The notes under the pieces were generated by a model. The model worked only from the letters and a program-made list of their open reading frames with translations. It did not search any database and was not told where the DNA came from. Shown piece after piece: positions 41,798 to 51,363 of a stretch of 64,000 bases of DNA; within the stretch, counting starts at the first letter, position 1, and every line of letters begins with the position of its first letter. The DNA comes from Rhodococcus sp. P-2 (GTDB lineage Bacteria; Actinomycetota; Actinomycetes; Mycobacteriales; Mycobacteriaceae): contig NZ_CP066779.1 in NCBI RefSeq assembly GCF_016598535.1, forward strand, positions 1,922,001 to 1,986,000, given 5' to 3'. Both the position numbers and the translations under genes were made by a program.

Positions 41798-41902
41798 TCA
41801 GCTGGAAAGGAATTGAAGAACAAACTTCTCGATACCTTCCGAAATGACCTTGGTGAGGGCTGTGAAGTCGTTCGACCAACGTTGAATGTCCAAGCTGCTC
41901 AT
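41798..41902 (-). CDS. 34-residue amphipathic peptide gene
   Basis: A small gene with a strong GGAGGAAAG ribosome-binding site (5-13 nt before the ATG at 41902) encoding 34 residues. The translation begins MSSLDIQRWSNDFTALTKVI and continues SEGIEKFVLQFLSS. Read as one helix it is amphipathic: Leu, Ile, Phe, Val and Trp line one face and Asp, Glu, Lys, Asn and Ser the other. It has no signal peptide. Short acidic amphipathic proteins of this kind include the PorA/PorH cell-wall channels of corynebacteria and phenol-soluble-modulin-like peptides; I cannot say which, if either, applies. An 8-bp perfect palindrome lies in its presumed leader (42026-42045). Confidence 0.6.
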   Translation of the reverse strand: MSSLDIQRWSNDFTALTKVISEGIEKFVLQFLSS

Positions 41903-42025
41903 TACTTTCCTCCGGTCTACGACCAGGTGACTGTGACCGCACAACGTATGCGAGGCATCGGTCGCGCATGAGAACTATCTGCGAAAATGCGGTTTCCGTT
42001 ACCGCTGGACCGACCGAACAGCGAC

Positions 42026-42045
42026 GCAGGTTCAGTCGAACCTGC
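42026..42045. promoter_or_regulatory. Perfect palindrome/hairpin upstream of the small peptide gene
   Basis: GCAGGTTC-AGTC-GAACCTGC, with 8-bp arms and a 4-nt loop, lies about 125 bp upstream of the peptide start and about 115 bp after the DMT gene's stop on the same strand. It could be an operator, a processing hairpin or the DMT gene's terminator. The rest of 41903-42158 shows nothing else. Confidence 0.45.
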
Positions 42046-42158
42046 TGTTGCAGATTCGTCGAACGGTTGAAACAACGCCGAGCAGAGTTCGAACGAAAAA
42101 CAGTATCCGCCAAAAGTATTAGATCGAAAGAACTACGAACCACTCGAGTTCCGCCACA

Positions 42159-43061
42159 TCAGACGGTCACTTCTTCGGCGGGTTTCTCCTCGTGGCTCGC
42201 CGCGCCGAAGACAGCCACGGCGACGGCGCCAGCGATCGCTCCGATGAAGCCGACAACGGCAAGCCATTCCAGGCCCGGTCGCGACGCGTCGCCGAGCACC
42301 ACGACGCCGACGATTCCCGGAACCACCGTCTCGCCGACAACCAGAGCCGCTGTCGCGCCGTTGACGGATCCCAGTTGCAACGCGACCGTGTGCAGATAGA
42401 AACCGCCCAGACCCGAGACGAGGATTGCCCAGCCGGCCGGATCGCGGAGCATCGTGCCGATTTCGAACGGATCGATTCCGTAGACCACGCGTACGGCAAT
42501 GGCCAGACAGCCGAACAGCACACCCGAGATCAACCCGGCGACAACTGCTGCCCGTGAGCCCAACCATCGGATCAAGCCGATGCCGATCGACAAGATCAAC
42601 GCCGAGCCCACGAGGACACCCCAGTGGACGGCGTCGTTGGAACTCCCGCCGCCCGCGTGACCCGACGACAATCCGAGCAGCAGGAGCGATCCGATCACCG
42701 CGGTGATCGCGAACCAGTCACGACGACGCAACTGGATGCCCAGGACCACGGTCCCCAGCACTGCCGTGATGACGAGATTGGCGCTGACCACGGTCTGCGA
42801 CAAGAACAGTGGAATGAGCCGCGCGGAGATGGCACTACCGGCGAATCCGACTGCATCGAGCACGGTGCCCAGGATGAACGACGCAGTCAGCGCGGCGGCG
42901 AAGGTCGAACGCAGGGTCGGGCCACCCGACGCCGTCACGTGTCCGGCCTCGCCTCGCTGCTCGGCGGCAGCTGCCGACTTGCGCGCACCATACGCCTGCA
43001 GCACCGATGCAACGCCGTATCCGACGCATGCCACGATCGCGGCAATCAGTCCGATCAGCAT
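42159..43061 (-). CDS. DMT/NIPA-like membrane protein
   Basis: A 300-residue protein with about nine or ten helices. It starts with MLIGLIAAIVACVGYGVASVL, in two stretches of a first helix that leads directly into a polar loop. The helix spacing and the glycine-rich helix ends (GSVNGATAALVVGETVVPGI) resemble EamA/DMT and magnesium-type NIPA transporters, often annotated in mycobacteria as conserved membrane proteins. No charged substrate motif is seen and the cargo is unknown. It is a single-gene unit on the minus strand, 151 bp away from the SthA gene upstream; that spacer has no clear feature. Confidence 0.78.
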   Translation of the reverse strand: MLIGLIAAIVACVGYGVASVLQAYGARKSAAAAEQRGEAGHVTASGGPTLRSTFAAALTASFILGTVLDAVGFAGSAISARLIPLFLSQTVVSANLVITAVLGTVVLGIQLRRRDWFAITAVIGSLLLLGLSSGHAGGGSSNDAVHWGVLVGSALILSIGIGLIRWLGSRAAVVAGLISGVLFGCLAIAVRVVYGIDPFEIGTMLRDPAGWAILVSGLGGFYLHTVALQLGSVNGATAALVVGETVVPGIVGVVVLGDASRPGLEWLAVVGFIGAIAGAVAVAVFGAASHEEKPAEEVTV

Positions 43062-43212
43062 CGAAATTCCACACGAAGTTCCAGGGCAATGGTCATAGGG
43101 ATAGACCCTGCCCTATTTCCCCAGGCCTGACATCACCCTCAGGTATTCGAACAAGTGCTACCCGAGAAGTACACCGACCGACCCTGACCGGTACCTGGGG
43201 ACACACCGACCC

Positions 43213-44625
43213 CTAGTGGAATTGCTTGAGAGCCCTGATCTTGTTCATCACGTCGAGCGCCGCCACCTTGTACGCCTCGGACAGTGTCGGATAGTTGAAG
43301 ACGGCGTCGACAAGGTATTCGACAGTCCCGCCGCACCCCATCACCGCTTGGCCGATGTGCACGAGATCCGTTGCACCCGAGCCGAAGATATGAACACCGA
43401 GCAGTTTCAGGTCATCCGTCGACACCAGGATCTTGAGCATCCCGTAGGTGTCGCCTGCGATCTGCCCGCGCGCGAGTTCACGGTATCGGGAAACCCCGAC
43501 CTCGTACGGCACCGATTCCTTGGTCAGATCGACCTCGGTCGCGCCTACGTACGACACCTCGGGAATCGAGTAGATGCCGATCGGCTGAAGATCCATCAGC
43601 TTCGCGCCTGGTTCGTCGAAGGCATGGTAGGCCGCGAGTCGACCTTGATCCATCGACGTCGCCGCCAACGCCGGGAAGCCGATGACGTCACCGACGGCGT
43701 AGATGTGTTCGACCTTTGTGCGAAAATTGTCGTCGACGTAGATACGGCCGCGTTCGTCGGCTTCGAGCCCCGCGTTCTCCAGCGCGAGCGGCGCCGTGAG
43801 GCCTTGCCGTCCAGCCGAGTACATCACGGTCTCGGCGGGAATCTGCTTGCCGCTGCGCAGCGTCGTAAGCGTTCCGTTCGCTCCGACGTCTACGGCCGTC
43901 ACTTCCTCACCGAATCGGAAAGTGACCGCCAGATCGCGCAGATGGAACCGAAGCGATTCGATGACCTCGGGGTCGCAGAAGTCCAGCATCGACGTTCTCT
44001 TCTCTACGACGGTGACCTTGGTGCCGAGTGCCGCGAACATCGACGCGTACTCGATACCGATCACTCCCGCGCCCACCACGACCATGGTGGTCGGGATGGA
44101 GGTCAGATCGAGAATTCCGTCGGAGTCGAGCACACGGTGGCTGTCGAAGGACACCCCCGCCGGGCGGGCAGGCAACGTTCCCGTCGCGATCACCACGAAT
44201 TTCGCCGTGATCGTCATCTTGTCTCCGCGCGAGGCGTCCTCGACGAGGATGGTGTGCTCGTCGACGAACGAGCCGACCCCTACCAACAATTCGACACGGT
44301 TGCGCAGGAGTTGAGATCGCACGACTTCGATTTCCTTGGTGATGACATGCTGGGTTCGCGCCAGCAGGTCGGCCGGAGTGATGTTCTCCTTGACGCGGTA
44401 ACTCGCGCCGTACAGTTCGCGTTGGTTCATCCCGGTGAGGTAGAGAACCGCCTCGCGCAACGTCTTCGACGGAATGGTGCCGGTGTTGACGCACACTCCC
44501 CCGAGCATGTTGCCTTTCTCGACCATCGCCACCCGTTTACCCAGCTTGGCGGCCGCGATGGCAGCCTTCTGCCCGCCCGGGCCGGAGCCGATCACAACCA
44601 GGTCGTATTCCATCGGATCAGTCAT
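43213..44625 (-). CDS. sthA: Soluble pyridine nucleotide transhydrogenase
   Basis: A cytosolic flavoprotein that exchanges hydride between NADPH and NAD+. The 470-residue protein has the FAD motif [19 protein letters not shown] (residues 11-29) and the NAD(P) motif [19 protein letters not shown] about 180 residues in. The redox-active disulfide of related lipoamide and glutathione reductases is absent: at [11 protein letters not shown] (44-54) Cys45 stands alone and Thr50 replaces the second Cys. This feature marks the Si-specific transhydrogenase branch. The ATG at 44625 gives the standard length; an in-frame ATG four codons later is possible. Divergent from the PapA-like cluster across 471 bp. 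Confidence 0.9.
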   Translation of the reverse strand: MTDPMEYDLVVIGSGPGGQKAAIAAAKLGKRVAMVEKGNMLGGVCVNTGTIPSKTLREAVLYLTGMNQRELYGASYRVKENITPADLLARTQHVITKEIEVVRSQLLRNRVELLVGVGSFVDEHTILVEDASRGDKMTITAKFVVIATGTLPARPAGVSFDSHRVLDSDGILDLTSIPTTMVVVGAGVIGIEYASMFAALGTKVTVVEKRTSMLDFCDPEVIESLRFHLRDLAVTFRFGEEVTAVDVGANGTLTTLRSGKQIPAETVMYSAGRQGLTAPLALENAGLEADERGRIYVDDNFRTKVEHIYAVGDVIGFPALAATSMDQGRLAAYHAFDEPGAKLMDLQPIGIYSIPEVSYVGATEVDLTKESVPYEVGVSRYRELARGQIAGDTYGMLKILVSTDDLKLLGVHIFGSGATDLVHIGQAVMGCGGTVEYLVDAVFNYPTLSEAYKVAALDVMNKIRALKQFH

Positions 44626-45096
44626 CGCTTACAACTACCGTCCGCATACGACCGGCAGATGCCGAGCATGTCAATACTCGGTGAACAATCCGCGCACCGA
44701 AGGGGCACGATGGCCGTACACGAACCCTGTTGTCAATGAAAGAGATACAGCCGAATCACTACGAAAATTGCTACACACAAACATATTCCGGTATTCGCAT
44801 ACGCACATTCTTCGCCATCCGGCGGAATTCACAACGATCTATTGAAATTTGTTTCACCACAGAGTGATTGATCGATCAACTGACAGGTGACCAAGGCCGT
44901 AAACCGGATGTCCAGTATTCGAATTGTCCGAAATAACGAGCGGAATGTTCCTCGTCACATCTCGCCTCGAAGCAGTTGCGCGGAGTCTCAGGTCGCGTTC
45001 TACTTGCCTTGACTAATCATCTGTCACTCTCGGTTACAAACATCCGCCCCGTTCACGATCCCCACCTTTCGCCATCTCGAGAGATCAGGTTTCCCA
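44626..45096. other. AT-rich divergent region upstream of the PapA-like cluster
   Basis: A 471-bp spacer, markedly more AT-rich than the flanking genes. It contains the perfect palindrome TTGATCGATCAA (44868-44879), a possible operator. A loose promoter match TTGACT (45009-45014) with GGTTAC (45032-45037) lies about 60 bp before the first acyltransferase gene. No small gene with a ribosome-binding site is seen. Confidence 0.45.
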
Positions 45097-46593
45097 ATGG
45101 AATTCACGGAACTTGCCGACTATCCCCTACCACCCGGGACCGTCACCGAGTGGACTCCCGGCGCGGTGAATCCGCCCTCGCAGTGGCCTGTCGACCAGCG
45201 CCCCGCCAGCTACATCCACGAAGCACATCTGAAACATGCCGAGCAGATGAAACGGCAGGAGCGCTACAAGATCGACGGGTGCGCTCCTTCGTGGCTGGGT
45301 ACCTCGTTTCGCATCCACGACAGACTCGACCGAAGGATCTGGGCAGCCGCTCTCGATCACTGGATCGATCGCCACGAAGTGCTCCGAACACACGTCGCCG
45401 TGGAGGACGAGGCGATAGTCCGACGCACCGCGGGGCGTGGGGACGTCCGGATTTTGGGTAACGACGTCGGACATCTTGCGTCCTCGATGTCCGTCTTCAC
45501 ACATCTGCAGCAACTGCTCGACCGATCGACCGATCCACTTGTCTGGCCTGCGTATCAGTTCGCGACGATTGAAGGTCCCAACCACTTCACCGTGGTTTTT
45601 GCCGCCGATCATGCTCTGCTGGACGGATACTCGGTGGCGTTGACCGCGCACGAACTGCAGACGATCTACCGTTCGCTGAGCGAGGGAAGTCATCCCTCAC
45701 CGCCGGAGACCGGAAGCTACATCGACTTCGGCACCAGGGAACGAGATCTCGTGGAACACGCGGACTGCTCTCACCCGGCGGTGCAGACGTGGCGCGAGTT
45801 CTACGCGCAGGGCGAGGCTCCGTACTTTCCATCGCTACCCGAACCGGTCGTCGGACGCCGCGTCCCTCAACAGAGCCTGTCCGCTTGGCTTCTGAGCGCC
45901 CGGGGCGCCGAACGCCTGGCAGAAGCGAGCAAGCGCAGCAACCAAGGTTTCCTTGCCGCGATACTCGCGTGCGCAGCCAAGGTGACCGGAGATCTCACCG
46001 GCGCAGACGAATTCCGCGTCGTCGTGCCGCAACACACGCGTTCGGAGCTTCGATGGGCTGCGTCGCTGGGATGGTTCATCGGTGTTGTGCCGGTGAGGAT
46101 TCCGATTGCCCCCGCCGCAACGGTGAACGATCTGGCCCAGCTTGCCGGAGTGGAGATACGACGCGTCCGCCCCGCGGCGGCCCTGCCGTATTCGAGAGTG
46201 TGCGAGCTGATCGACTCCCCGCATCACCTGCCGTTCGTGCTCTCCTACATGGACGTTCGTCACGTTCCTGGTGCCGAGCAATGGACGAGCTGGCAGACCA
46301 GAGGCCTTCGTAGTCGCGATCATTCGGGAACCGACGTCTACATCTGGCTCACACGGACTCCCGAAGGGCTCAATCTGGCCATACGCCACCCGGGCAATGC
46401 GCGCACGAGCCGCCACATCCATCACTTCGCGGGACTCCTACGCCGCGAAATGGAGGACTTTGCCTTCTCGACCGACACATTCGCACCTCCGACCAACACC
46501 GCTGCACCGATCGAGGAGAACTCTCATGGAAATGACACCCATCGATCTCTGGGCACCGAAAGCCGGGACGCTCACCGAGTTCAGGCCTACTGA
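45097..46593 (+). CDS. PapA-like acyltransferase (condensation-domain fold), gene 1 of 3
   Basis: A 498-residue protein of the condensation-domain superfamily, closest by eye to mycobacterial PapA1/PapA2, which transfer acyl chains to trehalose-based lipids. Residues 1-35 carry the PapA-type opening PPGTVTEWTPGA, followed by RHEVLR (92-97) and the catalytic HxxxDG as DHALLDG (His172, Asp176, Gly177). The channel motif appears as SLGWFIGVVPV, and FVLSYMDVRHVPGAEQW follows near residue 375. No carrier-protein or adenylation domain is attached, so it acts as a free-standing enzyme. Its 3' end overlaps the next gene by 68 bp, and the tail beyond residue about 475 is low-complexity. Confidence 0.85.
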   Translation: MEFTELADYPLPPGTVTEWTPGAVNPPSQWPVDQRPASYIHEAHLKHAEQMKRQERYKIDGCAPSWLGTSFRIHDRLDRRIWAAALDHWIDRHEVLRTHVAVEDEAIVRRTAGRGDVRILGNDVGHLASSMSVFTHLQQLLDRSTDPLVWPAYQFATIEGPNHFTVVFAADHALLDGYSVALTAHELQTIYRSLSEGSHPSPPETGSYIDFGTRERDLVEHADCSHPAVQTWREFYAQGEAPYFPSLPEPVVGRRVPQQSLSAWLLSARGAERLAEASKRSNQGFLAAILACAAKVTGDLTGADEFRVVVPQHTRSELRWAASLGWFIGVVPVRIPIAPAATVNDLAQLAGVEIRRVRPAAALPYSRVCELIDSPHHLPFVLSYMDVRHVPGAEQWTSWQTRGLRSRDHSGTDVYIWLTRTPEGLNLAIRHPGNARTSRHIHHFAGLLRREMEDFAFSTDTFAPPTNTAAPIEENSHGNDTHRSLGTESRDAHRVQAY

Positions 46594-47992
46594 ACAGTCC
46601 CTGGCGGCGGCATCCGGGGCACCGCGGAGCGACCAACCGCTCTCGTTCCTACAAGAAGGACACATTCGAACCGCCGATCACAAGCGTGCACAAGGCGTCG
46701 ACTGGTCACCGTGGATCGGATTCACGTTCACTCTGCCCGGTGATCTCGATCGGGAAGCACTGCGTCGGGCGGTCCAGGCGTTTGTCCTGCGGCACAACAC
46801 ACTGCACAGTTGGTTCGAGGTCAGACCATCCGAAGATCCCGACGGGAGCGGGGTCATCGACCGTCACGTGGTGGATGCATCGACGATCGAACTCACGCCG
46901 CACAGCGTCGGTTCTCTGCACACGACCGATGCGGTTCGCGAGCATGTCAGCCGAAGTTTCGCCGGCGATACCAGCCCACTGCAGTGGCCCTCGTTCATCA
47001 GTGGCGCCGTCGAGCACGGCGCCGGCTTCACCGTCTACTACGGCGTCGATCACTCGCACACCGACGGCCTGTCGCTGATGCTGGGCGTCGAAGAACTTCG
47101 TGCGTTGTACATCGCCGAAAGCGCCGGCATCGACGCCCAACTTCCCTCTCCCGGCAGCTACGTCGAGTACAGCGGCGAAGAGCGGGCCTCGGCAGGAAGC
47201 CTTGATCTGGCTGCAGCCCCTGTGCAGCAGTGGATTTCGATTCTCGCGGCCAATGCCGGACAACTCCCGACGTTCCCCCTCGACCTCGGCGTCGCGCGGG
47301 GCGAACAGACCCGGTCGACCCGCACACACATCGACGTTCTCGACAGCGACGAGTCAGCCGCGTTCGCAGCGCTGTGCAAGTCCCATGGTGTCGGCTTCTC
47401 CACGGGGATCTTCGCAGCCCTCGCCCTCACCGAGATCGAAGTTGCGGACAGAGCGAACTACTTCGCGCTCAACGCAGTCGGTACCCGCTCCGATCCGAGA
47501 TACCTCTACGCGCAAGGCTGGTTCATCAACCTCGTCCCGGTCTCGTTCACGCTGAGTGATGTCACGAGCTTCACCGATGCACTCCCCCTTGCCCACGCTG
47601 CTCGCGCAGCAGTGAAGGGACTCGCGGACGTGTCCATTCACTCGGTGATCGCCCAGGTGTCGAAGTTGACCGGATCCGACATCGGCGGAACCTCGGTCCC
47701 GCCGATGGTGTCGTACATCGACATGCGCCTGATTCCAGGTGCCGAGCACCACGACGAACTCGACGCGCGCGCACTGGGTGGGCCAGGAACGACGGGTGAT
47801 CTGTCGATGTGGATCAACAGGAAGGAAGACCGTACGTACGTGATGGTCAGTTTTCCCGATACCGAGCAAGCACACACATCGGTGGATCGGTACCTTCGAC
47901 ACCTCCGCAACGTCCTGAGAACGGTCGCCGATACCGGCGACTACCGTGTCGTTCGTCAGGCGGATGCACGTCAGGAAGTGGAGACCGCCTGA
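46526..47992 (+). CDS. PapA-like acyltransferase, gene 2 of 3
   Basis: A 488-residue paralogue of the preceding enzyme. The opening is LWAPKAGTLTEFRPT, with RHNTLHSWF (89-97) and the catalytic HxxxDG as DHSHTDG (His176, Asp180, Gly181). AQGWFINLVPVSF is the channel motif, and MVSYIDMRLIPGAEHHDELD and LSMWINRKED lie near the end, both reminiscent of PapA2. The ATG at 46526, preceded by GAGGAG (46513-46518), lies inside the 3' end of gene 1, giving a 68-bp overlap. The longer frame upstream is antisense-free but lacks family sequence, so this start is preferred. The stop overlaps gene 3 (TGATG). Likely substrate: an acyl-CoA or acyl-carrier and a sugar or alcohol acceptor. Confidence 0.85.
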   Translation: MEMTPIDLWAPKAGTLTEFRPTEQSLAAASGAPRSDQPLSFLQEGHIRTADHKRAQGVDWSPWIGFTFTLPGDLDREALRRAVQAFVLRHNTLHSWFEVRPSEDPDGSGVIDRHVVDASTIELTPHSVGSLHTTDAVREHVSRSFAGDTSPLQWPSFISGAVEHGAGFTVYYGVDHSHTDGLSLMLGVEELRALYIAESAGIDAQLPSPGSYVEYSGEERASAGSLDLAAAPVQQWISILAANAGQLPTFPLDLGVARGEQTRSTRTHIDVLDSDESAAFAALCKSHGVGFSTGIFAALALTEIEVADRANYFALNAVGTRSDPRYLYAQGWFINLVPVSFTLSDVTSFTDALPLAHAARAAVKGLADVSIHSVIAQVSKLTGSDIGGTSVPPMVSYIDMRLIPGAEHHDELDARALGGPGTTGDLSMWINRKEDRTYVMVSFPDTEQAHTSVDRYLRHLRNVLRTVADTGDYRVVRQADARQEVETA

Positions 47993-49374
47993 TGCACATA
48001 ACCTTTCTCGACAGGTTCGAGGCACGGCCGGGGCGCATCCTGCAGTGGACTCCGAGCGAAATCTCCACCGGATCGACGTATCCGGTTCCTCCGACCTCGA
48101 ATCAGCAGCTGCATCTTGCCGGGAGCCGCGGCGATACGACATGGCTCGCTGCCACTTTCGACGTCCCCGGCCCCATCGACACGGACGCACTCAGAGCCAG
48201 CTTCGAGGAATGGACGTCCCGCCACGACGCCCTGTCGTGCTCGTTCTCCCAGGCCGAAGTACCGGGTGAATCCTCGGCACTGTTCGTCGACGTCGCCGAT
48301 ATCGGCGACCTGCGCCTCCGTGAGGAAACCGTGGCGGACGCACGAACGCCGGAACAGGTGCGAGAACTCTTGGGCGAGCGCCTGGATCGATGGTGCAATC
48401 CTTTTGCGTTTCCCGCGTACTTTCTCGGTGCCATCACCCGCGACGACCAGTCGACAGTGATCTGCGGGTTCGACCATGCCATCTGCGACGGCTGGTCCAT
48501 GAGCATCGCCATCACCGAGATCAGCACTCTGTATCGCGAATACACTCGGGCAGAACGTGTTCCGATCGCGTCGGATCTATTGCCGGAGCCCGGAAGTTTC
48601 CTCAACTACTGCTTCCGCGAATCGGCAACAGCGGATCCAGATCCCGGCGACCACCGCATTGCGGGTTGGCGGTCCTTCCTTCGATCATGCGGAGGTGACA
48701 CTCCCCATTTTCCCGTGGATCTGGGACTACCCGCCGGAACGATGTCACCCCAGGGCACCGACACCCGAATGCTCCTCGACGCCGACGAAGCAGAGCTCTT
48801 CGACCAGAACTGCGCCGATCATCGACACTCGCCTTTCGGCGCGATTCTTGCGTCGATCGGTTTGGCCACAACACAATTGACCGGCAAGAGGGACACACAC
48901 CTGCTGTTTCCGGTCCACACACGTCGGGAACCGCGGCACAACCACACCTTCGGATGGCTGGTGGCCAATGCGCCCATCACCGTGACGAGCAAGGATAATC
49001 TTCACAGCACTGCTCGGGCAGTCAATCTCGCTTTCCACGAGTCACTTTCACTGTCGTCCGTGTCCTCGCGACAGGTGTTGCGGAGCTTGGGGCCCGAGGT
49101 TTCGCCCACTCGCCGAGACATCTTCTCGGTGTCCTACGCCGACTACCGAACCATGCCCGGTGGATCTCGCCCCCGCAAATCAGAGTCCCGCGAATCACAG
49201 CCTGCGCCGATCAATCCGCAGCAACTCAGTCGCGTGTCGAATGCCGACGATGTTCAGTTCTGGTTCTCGCGCACCCACGACGGTCTGGCACTTCGCACCC
49301 GCTTTCCCGCGCCCGCGGCTCGGACGGTGCACACCTTCCTCGCGAGTGTCTCCGAGATTCTGTCGGCTCCGTAG
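47992..49374 (+). CDS. PapA-like acyltransferase, gene 3 of 3
   Basis: A 460-residue third member, more diverged. The opening ARPGRILQWTPSE, SRHDALSCSF (about 77-86) and catalytic DHAICDG (His162, Asp166, Gly167) are all present. The channel motif is HTFGWLVANAPI, and the late FSVSYADYRTMPGG aligns with SYMDVR and SYIDMR of genes 1 and 2. The ATG shares bases with the stop of gene 2 (TGATG), so translation is coupled. After its stop the DNA turns AT-rich and carries the ohrR promoter, so the cluster ends here. Three different acyltransferases in a row could place several acyl groups on one acceptor. Confidence 0.84.
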   Translation: MHITFLDRFEARPGRILQWTPSEISTGSTYPVPPTSNQQLHLAGSRGDTTWLAATFDVPGPIDTDALRASFEEWTSRHDALSCSFSQAEVPGESSALFVDVADIGDLRLREETVADARTPEQVRELLGERLDRWCNPFAFPAYFLGAITRDDQSTVICGFDHAICDGWSMSIAITEISTLYREYTRAERVPIASDLLPEPGSFLNYCFRESATADPDPGDHRIAGWRSFLRSCGGDTPHFPVDLGLPAGTMSPQGTDTRMLLDADEAELFDQNCADHRHSPFGAILASIGLATTQLTGKRDTHLLFPVHTRREPRHNHTFGWLVANAPITVTSKDNLHSTARAVNLAFHESLSLSSVSSRQVLRSLGPEVSPTRRDIFSVSYADYRTMPGGSRPRKSESRESQPAPINPQQLSRVSNADDVQFWFSRTHDGLALRTRFPAPAARTVHTFLASVSEILSAP

Positions 49375-49394
49375 AGCTACAGCTGCATATATAT

Positions 49395-49438
49395 TTGACA
49401 CTTCTTTGTTGTGCACAACTTAACTGTGCGCTACAGTT
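49395..49438 (+). promoter_or_regulatory. ohrR promoter with two operator-like dyads
   Basis: TTGACA (49395-49400) with a -10-like ACTTAA 17 bp later. The perfect palindrome GTTGTGCACAAC (49408-49419) lies in the spacer. A second dyad, AACTGT-GCGCT-ACAGTT (49422-49438), follows just before the GTG at 49445. Either could be the OhrR site that represses the operon. Confidence 0.55.
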
Positions 49439-49444
49439 GTTCTC

Positions 49445-49906
49445 GTGACCAACCCACTCGCCCTCGAACGCCAGGTCTGCTTCGCCCTCTATTCGGCGTC
49501 GCGGGCCACCACGGCTGCGTACCGAGCGATGCTCGACGACCTGGGGATCACGTATCCCCAGTACCTCGTCTTGTTGACACTCTGGGAACGAGACGGCCGC
49601 GGGGTGCGCGAAATCTGTGAGGCCCTCGATCTGGATACCGGAACCCTGTCGCCGCTGCTCAAACGGTTGGAGGGTCTGGGTTTCATCGAACGTCGACGCC
49701 TCACCACCGACGAGCGTCGCGTCGAGATCCACCTGACCGAGTCCGGTTCCACCCTGCGCAGCAAGGCCGAGGACATCCCGGCCAAGCTCGCGGGCGCCAC
49801 TGGTCTGAGTAACGACGAACTGACCGAACTCCGAGACGTTCTCACCCGCCTCGGCGAGTCACTTCAAGCATCCAATGCCCACTCCGACGGAAAGAAGAAG
49901 TCATGA
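49445..49906 (+). CDS. ohrR: OhrR, organic-hydroperoxide-responsive MarR regulator
   Basis: A 153-residue MarR-type repressor. The N-terminal helix holds the single redox-sensing Cys at about residue 12 in [12 protein letters not shown], matching the position and neighbours of OhrR's peroxidatic Cys. The winged helix is [21 protein letters not shown] followed by [19 protein letters not shown] (recognition helix and wing). When the Cys is oxidised by organic hydroperoxides the protein leaves DNA. The GTG at 49445 directly follows the operator region. The stop overlaps the ATG of ohr (ATGA), so regulator and target enzyme are in one operon. Confidence 0.92.
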   Translation: MTNPLALERQVCFALYSASRATTAAYRAMLDDLGITYPQYLVLLTLWERDGRGVREICEALDLDTGTLSPLLKRLEGLGFIERRRLTTDERRVEIHLTESGSTLRSKAEDIPAKLAGATGLSNDELTELRDVLTRLGESLQASNAHSDGKKKS

Positions 49907-50331
49907 ACATCGTCTACACCGCAGAAGCACTTGCCACCGGCGAAGGCCGCAACGGTCACGCTCGCACCTCGGACGGACGCCTCGACCTCGGCCTCGCCAT
50001 TCCCAAGGAAATGGGTGGCAGCGGCGAGGGCACCAACCCCGAGCAGCTCTTTGCCGCCGGATACGCAGCGTGCTTCCACTCCGCTCTGCAGATGGTCGCC
50101 CGCGCCGAGAAGGCCAACGTGGCTGATTCCGCAGTCGGCGCGCGGGTCGGCATCGGCCCGAACGGCGCAGGCGGTTTCGGACTTGCTGTGACGCTGGAGG
50201 TTTCACTCCCCCATCTGCCCCATGACCAGGCCGTCGAGCTGACGGAGAAGGCGCACCAGGTGTGCCCGTACTCCAACGCAACTCGCGGCAACATCGAGGT
50301 CACCCTCGAAGTAAGTAAGGACGACGAATGA
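49903..50331 (+). CDS. ohr: Organic hydroperoxide resistance protein (OsmC/Ohr family)
   Basis: A 142-residue thiol peroxidase that reduces organic and fatty-acid hydroperoxides in the cytosol. The catalytic pair is Cys57 ([10 protein letters not shown]) and Cys121 ([13 protein letters not shown]), with conserved Arg21 and Glu48 completing the active site. The length is that of standard Ohr. In the family the resolving disulfide is reduced by a lipoylated protein. It sits in an operon between ohrR and an NADPH-dependent reductase with 4-bp overlaps on both sides. Confidence 0.95.
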   Translation: MNIVYTAEALATGEGRNGHARTSDGRLDLGLAIPKEMGGSGEGTNPEQLFAAGYAACFHSALQMVARAEKANVADSAVGARVGIGPNGAGGFGLAVTLEVSLPHLPHDQAVELTEKAHQVCPYSNATRGNIEVTLEVSKDDE

Positions 50332-51335
50332 GCACCACCACTGTAAGCCGGGAAATCCGCCTCGCATCACGCCCGAGCGGTTGGCCCACCTCGGAGAACT
50401 TCGCCACCGCCGAAGTCGAACTCCCCGAACTCGAAGACGGCCAGATCCTGGTCCGCAACATCGCCATCTCCGTCGACCCGTACATGCGCGGCCGGATGAA
50501 CGACGTGAAGTCCTACCTTCCGCCGTTCCAGGTCGGCGCGGCGCTCGACGGTGGCGCTGTCGGCGAGGTCGTCGAATCCAAGTCGGCTGATCGCGCTGTG
50601 GGCGACGTTGTCGTCCACGGCCTGGGGTGGCGTGAATACGCCATTCTCGACGGATCCGCAGTGACTCCGGCCGACACGTCCATCGCGCCGGCGACGGCCT
50701 ACCTGGGCGCCCTCGGCATGACCGGCCTCACTGCGTATGCCGGCCTCACCGCAGTCGCGGAATTCAAGGAAGGCGACACCGTATTCGTCTCCGGCGCAGC
50801 AGGTGCCGTCGGATCGCTCGTCGGTCAGATCGCCAAGTTGCTCGGCGCGAAGCGAGTGATCGGCAGCGCCGGTTCACCGGCGAAGGTTGCCCGACTTCTC
50901 GAACTCGGATTCGACGCGGCGTTCGACTATCACGACGGCCCGATCACCGAACTTCTGGCCGCCGCGGCGCCTGACGGCATCGACGTGTACTTCGACAACG
51001 TCGGTGGCGAGCACCTCGAAGCCGCCATCGACGCCATGAACCAGGGTGGCCGGATTGCCTTGTGTGGGGCCATCGCTCAGTACAACACCACTGACAAGCC
51101 CACCGCTCCCCACAATCTGGCATTGGTGATCGGCAAGCAGCTCACGCTGCGCGGATTCCTCGTGGGCGGCTACCGCCACCTCGGCGGCGAATTCCGCACC
51201 CACATGGCAGGGTGGCTCGCCGACAACAAGATTCAGTGGGACGAGACCATCGTCGAAGGCCTGGAGAATGCACCACAAGCGTTCATCGACCTGATGCGCG
51301 GTGCGAACACCGGCAAGATGGTTGTCACGCTGTAA
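50328..51335 (+). CDS. NADPH-dependent enone reductase (zinc-free MDR, CurA/LTB4DH-like)
   Basis: A 335-residue medium-chain reductase without zinc ligands. The N-terminal block [12 protein letters not shown] (about residues 45-56) is typical of the leukotriene B4 dehydrogenase/curcumin reductase group. The NADPH fold carries [23 protein letters not shown] in two stretches near residue 148, and a late Tyr-rich segment [12 protein letters not shown] follows. Such enzymes reduce the double bond of alpha,beta-unsaturated ketones and aldehydes, including lipid peroxidation products, which fits its place as the third gene of the ohrR-ohr operon (ATGA overlap with ohr). A 20-bp inverted repeat ends the operon. 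Confidence 0.9.
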   Translation: MSTTTVSREIRLASRPSGWPTSENFATAEVELPELEDGQILVRNIAISVDPYMRGRMNDVKSYLPPFQVGAALDGGAVGEVVESKSADRAVGDVVVHGLGWREYAILDGSAVTPADTSIAPATAYLGALGMTGLTAYAGLTAVAEFKEGDTVFVSGAAGAVGSLVGQIAKLLGAKRVIGSAGSPAKVARLLELGFDAAFDYHDGPITELLAAAAPDGIDVYFDNVGGEHLEAAIDAMNQGGRIALCGAIAQYNTTDKPTAPHNLALVIGKQLTLRGFLVGGYRHLGGEFRTHMAGWLADNKIQWDETIVEGLENAPQAFIDLMRGANTGKMVVTL

Positions 51336-51363
51336 CCCGAACAGCATGTAGCTCGAACAGATG

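Noticed and set aside
41793-42143. 116-codon minus-strand frame
   Set aside because: It overlaps the small peptide gene in another frame, lacks a ribosome-binding site and has no recognisable features.
43216-44739. 507-codon plus-strand frame
   Set aside because: Antisense to sthA, which has all its FAD and NAD motifs on the other strand.
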